From assembly GCA_902801425.1 (NCBI GenBank), contig CADCIQ010000030.1, positions 1 to 64,000 of the forward strand: a stretch of 64,000 bases of DNA, given 5' to 3'. Under the pieces are notes generated by a model. It searched no databases. It saw only the letters and a program-made list of their open reading frames with translations, and had not been told where the DNA came from. The stretch's first letter is position 1; each line of letters begins with the position of its first letter. The DNA comes from an uncultured Bacteroidales bacterium (GTDB lineage Bacteria > Bacteroidota > Bacteroidia > Bacteroidales > Bacteroidaceae). A program made the translations under genes and the position numbers. Below, piece by piece: positions 37,020-44,986 of this stretch.

Positions 37020-37859
37020 TTATATGAGTTGCTTGATGTCCTCCTTGCTAAGTCCTGTAGCTTTTATAACCGATTCCACGGGAAGCCCCATTGCAAGAAG
37101 ATTCCGGGCTACCTTATAGCGACCTTGTTTCTCTCCCTCTGCCCTGCCCTTCTCCACAGCATAATCCATAACACAAATAGTATCACGATATTTGCGTATG
37201 CCCTCATCATATTTCATGCGCTCCTCCTTTGAAAGCGCACTTATATCTGCTATCTGTGCTATCTTGGCAAATACAGAGTCTTTTGCCGCAAATGGCATTC
37301 TATTTAATGCTTCCATATTCTTCAATACATAAATCCATCGTTCGAAATCATTATCACATTCATCTGCCTGTTTGTCAAAATACGGCAGCTGCAAGTATAT
37401 CATCCTAATGTCGTTCGAGAACACCTCTTTGGATTCTCTGTCCATCAGAACGGCATCCGTTCGGAACTTAGTGCCTATGTCGTCTATCTTAAAGTTCAGG
37501 AATGCAACGAGATACACCGACTTGATGTCATACCTCCAGTCCACTCCTCTTTCTCCCTGACGAGAAATTGCCTCCGAGACATAGTAGATGCTTCGCTTCT
37601 TGAAATATGGCTGTTGATTGTTCTGCATCTCCACGATGATGTGTTCACCATCCGTTGTCTTGCAATATATATCATAGATAAGCGAGCGGTCATCCGAATA
37701 TATGGCAGGTTGTTCTTTGTCAAGGAATGTGAGATCCACAATCTCCTTCTCGCCAACCAGAAGGTTGTTGAGAAAGTGCAACAATAGCGGTTTTGAGAAC
37801 TCCTGTCCGAAGATTCTCTTGAAACCTATGTCCGTGAATGGATTGATGAACTTTGCCAT
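37020..37859 (-). CDS. Rpn/PD-(D/E)XK nuclease family putative transposase
   Basis: 279 residues, complete. It starts with the family signature FINPFTDIGFKRIFGQEFSKPLLLHFLN. The nuclease motif is visible as IYDIYCKTTDGEHIIVEMQ (about 61-79: Asp and E-x-Q), followed by YFKKRSIYYVSEAISRQ. The C-terminus has KGRAEGEKQGRYKVARNLLAMGLPVESVIKATGLSKEDIKQL, a shorter version of the repeat-bearing tail in the gene at the left window edge. Proteins of this family nick DNA and stimulate recombination; they are not flanked by typical IS ends. A consensus promoter is 81-112 nt upstream. Confidence 0.9.
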   Translation of the reverse strand: MAKFINPFTDIGFKRIFGQEFSKPLLLHFLNNLLVGEKEIVDLTFLDKEQPAIYSDDRSLIYDIYCKTTDGEHIIVEMQNNQQPYFKKRSIYYVSEAISRQGERGVDWRYDIKSVYLVAFLNFKIDDIGTKFRTDAVLMDRESKEVFSNDIRMIYLQLPYFDKQADECDNDFERWIYVLKNMEALNRMPFAAKDSVFAKIAQIADISALSKEERMKYDEGIRKYRDTICVMDYAVEKGRAEGEKQGRYKVARNLLAMGLPVESVIKATGLSKEDIKQLI

Positions 37860-37861
37860 AA

Positions 37862-37925
37862 TGTCAAAAGTCTAAGGTCAAAAGACAAAAGCCAAAGGTC
37901 TTTAGCCTTTAGACATTTGTCTTTA
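37862..37925. repeat. AAGTCTAAG/CTTTAGACTT inverted repeat in the leader of the Rpn gene
   Basis: AGTCTAAGGTCAAAAGAC on the left pairs with GTCTTTAGACT on the right, with further AAAGGTC/GCCTTT words between. It lies between promoter and start codon. Confidence 0.6.
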
Positions 37926-37939
37926 GACTTGTTTGCGTG

Positions 37940-37971
37940 CAAAGTTACATTTTTTTCCTGAAACTTCCAAA
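37940..37971 (-). promoter_or_regulatory. promoter of the Rpn-family gene
   Basis: Minus strand TTTG (37971-37968), 20 nt, TAACTTTG (37947-37940). Confidence 0.75.
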
Positions 37972-38106
37972 CAAATCGAATGATTTGTGAATTTTCAAAC
38001 TCAGAAGCAAAGAGATTTTTATTGACCACAGATTATCCGCAAAGCTCATCAAGCTAAAGCAAGAGTTAGGGCAAGGAGCTAAAGCTACAAATCCCGATAA
38101 AAAAAT

Positions 38107-38282
38107 ATTACTGTCCGCTAAACAACTATATATTGCATAATATCAAAAGATTTATGCTGGACAAGCCCTGTTTTTATCAAGAATTTGAGAATGAGAGAAG
38201 GCTGGCGCAGTATTGAGAATTAATGAGAAAAAGAAATTCTCAAAATCTCTAATTCTTGACAATATTTTTAGCGGACAGTAAT
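38107..38282. mobile_element. 176-bp MITE-like element with 16-bp terminal inverted repeats
   Basis: ATTACTGTCCGCTAAA at 38107-38122 is the exact reverse complement of 38267-38282. Inside, TCAAGAATTTGAGA and TCTCTAATTCTTGA make a second inverted repeat. No ORF. This looks like a non-autonomous derivative of an insertion sequence, placed between the Rpn gene promoter and the susD terminator. Confidence 0.8.
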
Positions 38283-38292
38283 AATAAAAAAA

Positions 38293-38323
38293 GAGAGTGG
38301 CATGACTCACGTCTGCCACTCTC
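38293..38323 (-). terminator. terminator of the susCD operon
   Basis: 10-bp stem GAGAGTGGCA (38293-38302) with TGCCACTCTC (38314-38323); A-run on the left gives a T-run on the transcribed minus strand. Confidence 0.85.
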
Positions 38324-38389
38324 GCATTATAAACATGTTTTGAATATGTATGAATTCAAAAACTTAAACCTAAATCAATATCCAGATTT

Positions 38390-40333
38390 TTAATATCCAG
38401 GGTTCTGGTATGCAGCCTTTTCCTCAGGAGAACATACCATAGCCTCAATCTGACCCTGTGGGATTGGACGGAGATAGAAGTACTTCTGGATATCACGCTT
38501 CTTCTCAACAGCCTGACGACCGTTAGCATCAGCAATGTGATATACACCTGCGAACTTCTCCCAAGTCTGTGTACGAACGAGGTCGAACCAACGATAACCC
38601 TCACCGTAGTACTCACGGAGACGCTCATCCATGATGTAGTCGATAGTGATCTCAGCTGGAGTAGCCTCTGTAAGCTCTGCGCTGTGATTCACTGGTTTGT
38701 GATCCTCATTAAGCCACTTATTCTCACCTACAGAGAATGTCCACTTACCTGCACGAGCACGGATTACGTTGATAAGGTCACGAGCACTCATATCGCCCTT
38801 TGCACCCTTAACGGCAGCCTCAGCAGCGATGAAGTAGAACTCAGAGAACTTAGCGATAGGATAAGGACGGATAGAACCAGCGTTTGGAGAACCAAGCTCA
38901 GTTTCCATGTTACGGTCAGTACGTGTATCGATAGTCTTCCAGAGACCTGGATAAGTCTGACGGCTGATGTCACTAAGCTTGATAACGTATGCAGGCTCAC
39001 CCTCCATTGTACCAGCGTTGATAAAAGCATTCTCAGTAGCATAAGTTACGTTAGCATCCTTCTCGTCAGCGCTGAGGAACTTGAGGTATGTCTCACCGTT
39101 CTTGATCTGTGAACCGTTAGCACCGTTTACGTATGCTGCCTTATTGCCACCCTTAGCCATATTCACACGATACTGAGTAGCAAATGTACCATCCCAACGA
39201 GAGTCCTTGTCTGTATCTGTGAACTTTTCGAGGGCATCAGGAATAGGAGCCATACGAGTCCAAGGACGACCGAGACCCTGAATAGGCTCACGGAGAACTG
39301 GGTTGAATACGTTACCATCCTTGTCAGTACCCTTCATGTCACCGCAGTAGTTCCACTGTGTGAACCAGCCTGCGAAGTTCTCAGGAGCGCCACCATTACC
39401 CCAGCCATAGCCAGCACCATTGTAGAGCTCGCTTTCGAGAGTGTGGTCAGCCCAGAGCAGCCACTCTGCGTTACGGTCGTTCTCGAAGAGGTTAACATCG
39501 CGGAAAGTCTCCTGAAGCTTGTAAGGACCAGGGTTGTTGATAGCCTCCATAGCTACGTTATAAGCCTTCTGGAAATAGTTAGCAGCCTGTGACTTGTCCT
39601 GCTTTGATGTTGCAGGGTATGTAGGAATGTTGTTTGGATTCTCGAGCCACCAAGCGTATGTGAGGTAAGCCTTTGCAAGATAGAGACGAGCTACGTTCTT
39701 TGTAACAGCACCTGTTACACGTGGTGTCTCAGGAAGATCCGCAATTGCCTTCTCAAGGTCTTTGAATACTGCTCTTTCATAAACTTCATCAACAGTATTA
39801 CGTACAGATGTACGCTGAGCAGAATTGTTAGAGTGAAGCTCACCACCACCGAGATCCAATGGCACACCACCGAATGTACGAACAAGGTTGAAGTAGTGCA
39901 TTCCGCGGAAGAAATAAGCCTCAGCAACAAGACTTGGAGCAATTCCTACCTCTGATGCGTTCTCGATAACGTAAGAAGCAGTATTGATGTCAGAGAAACC
40001 CTGTCCCCAGTAAGCGTCAGAACGAACGGTCTGTGGAGTAAGGTTACCAACACCCGTCATATCAATATCCTTCTGGTTACCGTCGGCAGAATGACCGTAT
40101 GTGTATTCATCGGTACCTGCCTCAAGAGAAGTGAGATAGTAGGCATTACCATAGATGTTACGCAGGTGAGAGTACAAAGCGGTAAGACCACCTTCTACAC
40201 CCTTCTGTGTCTTGAAATAAGATGGGTCAAAGCTACTGCGTGGCTGCTCCTCAAGTATATCGCTGCAAGAAGACAAGCCCACGGCAGACATCATAGCTAT
40301 GCCGCAAATGCAAATGATATTTTTAGTTTTCAT
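38390..40333 (-). CDS. SusD/RagB-family nutrient-binding lipoprotein
   Basis: 647 residues with a lipoprotein signal (ICICGIAMMSAVGLSSCSD, lipid Cys about residue 23). SusD features: EEQPRSSFDPSYFKTQKGVEGGLTALY after the signal, AEAYFFRGMHYFNLVRTFGGVPL (TPR-like helices), ARLYLAKAYLTYAWW, and the C-terminal IRPYPIAKFSEFYFIAAEAAV and IDYIMDERLREYYGEGYRWFDLVRT. It binds oligosaccharide at the cell surface and caps the SusC pore. It follows susC after 12 nt. Xylan as the ligand is inferred from the adjacent hydrolase operon. Confidence 0.95.
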   Translation of the reverse strand: MKTKNIICICGIAMMSAVGLSSCSDILEEQPRSSFDPSYFKTQKGVEGGLTALYSHLRNIYGNAYYLTSLEAGTDEYTYGHSADGNQKDIDMTGVGNLTPQTVRSDAYWGQGFSDINTASYVIENASEVGIAPSLVAEAYFFRGMHYFNLVRTFGGVPLDLGGGELHSNNSAQRTSVRNTVDEVYERAVFKDLEKAIADLPETPRVTGAVTKNVARLYLAKAYLTYAWWLENPNNIPTYPATSKQDKSQAANYFQKAYNVAMEAINNPGPYKLQETFRDVNLFENDRNAEWLLWADHTLESELYNGAGYGWGNGGAPENFAGWFTQWNYCGDMKGTDKDGNVFNPVLREPIQGLGRPWTRMAPIPDALEKFTDTDKDSRWDGTFATQYRVNMAKGGNKAAYVNGANGSQIKNGETYLKFLSADEKDANVTYATENAFINAGTMEGEPAYVIKLSDISRQTYPGLWKTIDTRTDRNMETELGSPNAGSIRPYPIAKFSEFYFIAAEAAVKGAKGDMSARDLINVIRARAGKWTFSVGENKWLNEDHKPVNHSAELTEATPAEITIDYIMDERLREYYGEGYRWFDLVRTQTWEKFAGVYHIADANGRQAVEKKRDIQKYFYLRPIPQGQIEAMVCSPEEKAAYQNPGY

Positions 40334-40345
40334 TGTTCTTGTTTT

Positions 40346-43300
40346 TTAGAATGAGAGGTTGAGACCAATAAGATAGTTACGTGTTGTAGGAGCATTAGTA
40401 CCAACTACAGGAAGAGAGTGACCACCAATCTGTGTAGCATGGAACTGTCCATCTTTAGACATTGAGTTTGGCTCTGGATCGAGACCGCTCAGGCTATAGT
40501 AAGAAGAAGAGATGATGAATGGGTTCTGCACAGCAGCATAGAGGCGAAGTGAAGAGAGACCTACATTCTTCATCCAAGCACCAGTGAAGTTGTAACCAAT
40601 AGTGATGTTACGAATCTTGAGATAACCACCATCGAAGAGACCGAGGGTAGAAGCGTACTTCTGGTTATCACCTGACTGGATACCACCTGGACGTGGGAAC
40701 TCAGCACCCTTGTTCTCTGGAGTCCAGTAGTCAACATCTACGTTACCACGACGACCTGTGAGGAGGTTGAGGTAACCAGAACCACCATAGAGAGTAGAAA
40801 TGAGCTTACCACCGCACTGGAATGCACCAATGATGTTGAGGTCGATGTTCTTATAAGCTACGCGAGTATTGAAACCACCTACGAAGTCTGGCTCAAGGCT
40901 GATAATCTTACGATCCTGTGGACCAATAGCACGTGGATCACCTACATTCTTGCCTGCAGGAATTGTACCAGCCTCTTCTTCTTCCACTGTATAGCGACCA
41001 CCATCAACCTTGATCATACCTTCATTACCACCTGGCTCCATAGTCTGGAAGTACTGCCAGTCTGGATCAGTGTCGTTCCAGAGACCAACTTTCTCGTAGT
41101 CATAGAGAGCATCGATTGGGTAACCTACGAACCAGCCGTTATACTCATCTCGACCGTACTTGTCGGCAGAAGCAAGTTCAGTAAGTTTGTTGCGGTTCAT
41201 AGAAATGTTGATACCAGCTTCCCAAGTCCAACCATTCTTCTTGTCGATGATAACGCCATTTACGCTTGCCTCGAAACCTTTGTTCTCAGTCTTACCCATG
41301 TTAGCAGTATAAGAACCTACACCACCAGTACCAGGAAGGCTAACCTTGTTAAGCACATCCTTTGTCTTCATTGTGTAATACTCCAAAGTACCGCTCAAAC
41401 GACCATTGAAGAAAGAGAAATCAATACCATAGTTGAAGGTCTCACTATACTCCCAACCAAGCTCAGGGTTAGCAAGTGTTTCCATGAAGTAACCTGTAGC
41501 ATAACCAGTAGGACCGAAGTTGTACTTTGTTGTACCAAGAGAGCCGAGAGTTGTATAAGCATCGATAGCCTGGTTAGCGGTCTGACCATAACCTACACGA
41601 ATCTTCAGGTTGTCAATCCACTTAGCTTCTGCCATGAACTTTTCGTTTGCAATGTTCCAACCAAGAGATACAGCAGGATATGTGTGCCACTTATGACCAG
41701 GAGCAAGGCGAGAAGATCCGTCTGCACGAACACCAGCAGAGATCATGTACTTGTTATCATAGCTGTACATTACACGTCCCATCCATGAGAGAAGACCTGC
41801 CTGCCAGTAATTCTGGAAATCCTTACCTGGATTTACGGTAATATCCTGAGTTGCAGCACCGATATTATAGTACTGGAAATGATCAGGAAGATCACGGCCG
41901 CTCATGTGATTCTTTGTAAAACGAGTCTGCTCAGCAGAGAACATACCTACAATGTTCAACTGATGCTTATCATTGAATGTACGATCGAATGAAAGGACAT
42001 TCTCAACAGCATAGTTCTTGTACACCTCGTTTCGAATATTTGCAGAAGAAAGCTCCTTTTCATTTACACTATTGAAGCCCTCACCTGTGTTGCCACCAAC
42101 CTGAATACCACGATAGTTGAGACCGAGGTTTACGCGATACTTAAGACCCTTGACCCAAGGACACTCAATCTCACCGAAGATAGAGTTGTAGGTAGCGAGG
42201 GTATTTGTATCCTGACGCCATCTATCTTCATTTTCCTTGACAACATCCTTTGTCAGAACGAAGATATCATCAGAACCAAGGTGAACGACACGCTTCAGAG
42301 TACCGTCAGCGTTGTATGGGTCTGTGATTGGAGACATGTTAAGAGCATTGTACACACTAAGCTGAGTACCCTGCTTTGTGTTGTATGTATTTGTAGAAGA
42401 AAGACCTACGCGAACGAATTGGCCAATCTTCTGCTCAATGTTTGCACGGAGAGTGAAACGGTTGAATGCCTGAGTTGGGATAACGCCCTCATCGTGGTTG
42501 TAGCTACCACCGAAGCTGTATGTACCAGTCTCAGTACCACCAGAAACAGTGATGTCATGGCTATGAGAAACACCGTTCTCGAAGAAGAGATCCTGCCAGT
42601 CGGTGTTTACGTCATCTCTTTCATCAAGACCGTTAGTGAACTTTCCAGCGAGCGCACGCATCTTAACATACTTCTCGCCTTCCATCATTGGGTACTTGCT
42701 GAAGAGGGTCTTGAAGTTTACATAGCCATTGTATGTAACCTTTGCAGCTGCACCAAGACTACCCTTGTTTGTTGTTACCATGATGACACCGTTGGCACCA
42801 CGAGAACCGTAGATAGCAGTAGCAGATGCATCCTTCAAGATGTCAAGAGACTTGATATCAGAAGGGTTGATATCTGAGAGCTGTCCGAGGAATGGGATAC
42901 CGTCGAGCACGATCAATGGGTCGTTAGACGCAGTAAGTGAACGCTGACCACGGATGCGGATACGCATCTCAGCACCTGGCTGTGAGTTGGTCTGCTGCAT
43001 GTCAACACCAGCAATACGGTTCTGGAGAGCCTGAGTGATGTTAGAAGATGGGTTCTCCATCAACTTCTCAGCAGAAACGTTTGCTACAGAACCGGTAACA
43101 GACTCTTTACGCTGAGTACCATAACCGATAACGACGATGTCCTTAAGGGTTGTGTTGTCTTCCATGAGAACGATGTCAACCGTATTCTCACCTCTCATAC
43201 GCATCTGCTTAGTCAGGAAACCGATATAACTTACACTGAGGATAGAACCATTCGGTGCTTCAATAGAATACTGACCTTTACTGTCTGTTACAGTACCACC

Positions 43301-43465
43301 TTTGCTACCCAAGATCTTAACAGTTGCGCCAATGACAACGTCACCATTCTGATCTCTTACGACACCCTTTACAGTCTGTGCCTGAGCGAGGACTGCTGAG
43401 AAGCAAAGGACTGAAAGGAGAAGGAATGCCCGACTCCATGATCCAAACTTTTCAAGTTTTCGCAT
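40346..43465 (-). CDS. SusC/RagA-family TonB-dependent transporter
   Basis: 1039 residues. Signal peptide to about residue 29 (FLLLSVLCFSAVLAQAQ), a carboxypeptidase D-like regulatory domain (about 30-110, TVKGVVRDQNGDVVIGATVKI), a TonB-box-like region before the plug (about 115-235: VIGYGTQRKESVTGSVANVS, IAGVDMQQTNSQPGAEMRIRIRG, GVIMVTTNKG) and a 22-strand barrel ending NYLIGLNLSF. It imports oligosaccharides with energy from TonB. Transcribed leftward, divergent from the secreted hydrolase operon at 44987. Confidence 0.95.
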   Translation of the reverse strand: MRKLEKFGSWSRAFLLLSVLCFSAVLAQAQTVKGVVRDQNGDVVIGATVKILGSKGGTVTDSKGQYSIEAPNGSILSVSYIGFLTKQMRMRGENTVDIVLMEDNTTLKDIVVIGYGTQRKESVTGSVANVSAEKLMENPSSNITQALQNRIAGVDMQQTNSQPGAEMRIRIRGQRSLTASNDPLIVLDGIPFLGQLSDINPSDIKSLDILKDASATAIYGSRGANGVIMVTTNKGSLGAAAKVTYNGYVNFKTLFSKYPMMEGEKYVKMRALAGKFTNGLDERDDVNTDWQDLFFENGVSHSHDITVSGGTETGTYSFGGSYNHDEGVIPTQAFNRFTLRANIEQKIGQFVRVGLSSTNTYNTKQGTQLSVYNALNMSPITDPYNADGTLKRVVHLGSDDIFVLTKDVVKENEDRWRQDTNTLATYNSIFGEIECPWVKGLKYRVNLGLNYRGIQVGGNTGEGFNSVNEKELSSANIRNEVYKNYAVENVLSFDRTFNDKHQLNIVGMFSAEQTRFTKNHMSGRDLPDHFQYYNIGAATQDITVNPGKDFQNYWQAGLLSWMGRVMYSYDNKYMISAGVRADGSSRLAPGHKWHTYPAVSLGWNIANEKFMAEAKWIDNLKIRVGYGQTANQAIDAYTTLGSLGTTKYNFGPTGYATGYFMETLANPELGWEYSETFNYGIDFSFFNGRLSGTLEYYTMKTKDVLNKVSLPGTGGVGSYTANMGKTENKGFEASVNGVIIDKKNGWTWEAGINISMNRNKLTELASADKYGRDEYNGWFVGYPIDALYDYEKVGLWNDTDPDWQYFQTMEPGGNEGMIKVDGGRYTVEEEEAGTIPAGKNVGDPRAIGPQDRKIISLEPDFVGGFNTRVAYKNIDLNIIGAFQCGGKLISTLYGGSGYLNLLTGRRGNVDVDYWTPENKGAEFPRPGGIQSGDNQKYASTLGLFDGGYLKIRNITIGYNFTGAWMKNVGLSSLRLYAAVQNPFIISSSYYSLSGLDPEPNSMSKDGQFHATQIGGHSLPVVGTNAPTTRNYLIGLNLSF

Positions 43466-43532
43466 TTTTTCGATAAGTTTAAGTTAATAATTGTTTTTAA
43501 AGTTTATGGTTTATCTACAAATAAAAATCAAA

Positions 43533-43658
43533 TTAACATTTTGCAGGAGCAGATAACATTAAACCTGATGTTACTGCTGCTGCGGTCTTTGGAGCTATGC
43601 CCATCATGACTGTGGACACTACACCCACACGCAATACCTTATTTATGTTTAAATTCAT
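43533..43658 (-). CDS. small ORF (41 codons) upstream of susC
   Basis: ATG at 43658, stop at 43533, 67 nt before the susC start codon. The product begins MNLNINKVLRVGVVSTVMMG and continues IAPKTAAAVTSGLMLSAPAKC: a short basic start, one hydrophobic stretch and a C-terminal Cys. It lies between the likely susC promoter and susC. It may be a real small membrane peptide or a leader ORF that tunes susC expression. I do not recognise a family. Confidence 0.4.
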   Translation of the reverse strand: MNLNINKVLRVGVVSTVMMGIAPKTAAAVTSGLMLSAPAKC

Positions 43659-43776
43659 AAAAATGTTTTTTGTTTAAAATTAGTTTTATTCCGAAACGAA
43701 CTTAATGTTAGTATTTAACTTTTGTTATCAAGTCAATTTTTATACCTAGCTGTTTTGGTTGAACGGAATTTCGAGG

Positions 43777-43784
43777 CAAAAGTA
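43777..43784 (-). promoter_or_regulatory. candidate -7 box for the susCD transcript
   Basis: Minus strand TACTTTTG fits TAnnTTTG and lies 119 nt before the small ORF and 312 nt before susC. No standard TTTG box upstream, as expected for a regulated promoter. Confidence 0.5.
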
Positions 43785-44121
43785 AATAAATATATCGATA
43801 AATTCTTTCTTTTTTATATCTTATACTTTTGTTTTTGTTCCAAATAGCGAAAAAGTACCGCTTTTAACATATATGTAGTAGGGTTTTGTCCTATTTTTTT
43901 AGGAAAATTAGCAAAATAATCACAAAAAATGTTTCTCTAAACAAATGTTAATATGATGCTTTGCGATTTCATGCCAAAGGGGGAAAATGAGGGTCCGCCG
44001 ACATTATTCGCATCACAAATCGTCGTTCAAAAGTTATTTTTTTCATCATTTCAGTATATATTTCGCGAAAGATTCATAGCGATACTTTCGCAAGTTTTGT
44101 ATAAGACAAAAAGCAATAAAT

Positions 44122-44220
44122 AACGTGAGTTCGACGAATTCCTATATGGCAAACAGCAAGCTGTTTTTAACTGACAATAATTACCAATCTTACCAATCTT
44201 CAACCAGTAATTATCATTTT
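44122..44220 (+). repeat. 99-bp dispersed repeat, copy 2
   Basis: Identical to 36777-36875 over 99 bases and directly followed by the ATACCATT fold-back repeat. Confidence 0.95.
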
Positions 44221-44228
44221 TAATCCAA

Positions 44229-44332
44229 TATAAATACCATTAAGATACCATTAAATTACCATAGTTTATGGTATTATTATGGTATTATAATGGTAATATA
44301 ATGGTATTATAATGGTATTATAATGGTATTAT
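44229..44332. repeat. ATACCATT/AATGGTAT fold-back repeat, copy 2
   Basis: Same arrangement as at 14169-14284: ATACCATT words, a centre CCATAGTTTATGG, then TATGGTATTAT and AATGGTAT words. Confidence 0.9.
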
Positions 44333-44544
44333 GAAGGGAGGAATATTGGAATTACCCAGTTAACAGCCCCTACCCAGCCCTTCCCCCGCTCGGGAGAAGG
44401 GAGTAATTACATTTGTTTGTTACAGGCGTTATTGTTGTTTATTAAGTAAGTGGTCAAATTTAATTTGTTATCAAGACTTGCGCAACTTGGTGAGCCAAAG
44501 CGAACAATTAGAGATTTTGAGAATTTTATTTTTTGAATTTATTT

Positions 44545-44656
44545 TAACCTCAGTTCGACGAATTCATGGCAAACGCATCTCCGATGCTGAACTGACAATA
44601 ATTACCAATCTTACCAATCTTTTTCCAATAAAAAATGATAAATCGAACTCACGTTA
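44545..44656. mobile_element. 112-bp MITE-like element
   Basis: Ends TAACCTCAGTTCGA and TCGAACTCACGTTA are imperfect inverted repeats (12 of 14). The interior shares CGACGAATTC, ATGGCAAAC and CTGACAATAATTACCAATC with the 99-bp repeats, which therefore look like versions lacking the right end. Confidence 0.7.
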
Positions 44657-44833
44657 TTTTATTGAAGAATATGGCATTCGTTGTACCCCAAAACATAGCC
44701 GAATATCGGGAAAATCCCATTACGTAGGAATAGTTGTCGATTTTACACTATTTAGTTCTTTGATATAATCAAATATGAAACAATATATAAACTTTATGCA
44801 ACATCGACTTTATCTTATATGCGTTTTTTTTAT

Positions 44834-44841
44834 TATCTTTG
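44834..44841 (+). promoter_or_regulatory. candidate -7 box for the hydrolase operon
   Basis: TATCTTTG fits TAnnTTTG, 145 nt before the CE6 start codon. No upstream TTTG at the standard distance. Confidence 0.5.
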
Positions 44842-44946
44842 CACTCAGAAATCAAAGACGGGTACCGCTCTACGAGCGACATTCCCTATTTCCCTCGTGC
44901 GAAGAAGCACTCAGAAATCAAAGACGGGCATCGCTCTATGAGCGAC
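44842..44946 (+). repeat. two 39-bp direct repeats in the CE6 leader
   Basis: Copies 44842-44880 and 44908-44946 differ at only a few positions; each starts CACTCAGAAATCAAAGACGG and ends in a CGCTCTACGAGCG-type mini-hairpin. A 71-codon ORF through them (44775-44990) is not protein-like. Confidence 0.85.
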
Positions 44947-44986
44947 ACCAACACCTAAAAGGGATTATTCATAACCAAAACATAAA

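Larger units (their letters stand above)
43785..44833. other. long divergent spacer between susC and the hydrolase operon
   Basis: About 1 kb of AT-rich, repeat-filled sequence with no credible gene. In order: susC upstream region, 99-bp dispersed repeat copy 2 (44122-44220), ATACCATT fold-back (44229-44332), a CCCTTCCC/GAAGGG hairpin near 44380-44402, a 112-bp MITE-like element (44545-44656), then the CE6 promoter region. Confidence 0.7.

Noticed and set aside
44478..44768. 96-codon ORF in the susC/CE6 spacer
   Set aside because: It reads through the MITE-like element at 44545-44656 and has no protein-like pattern.
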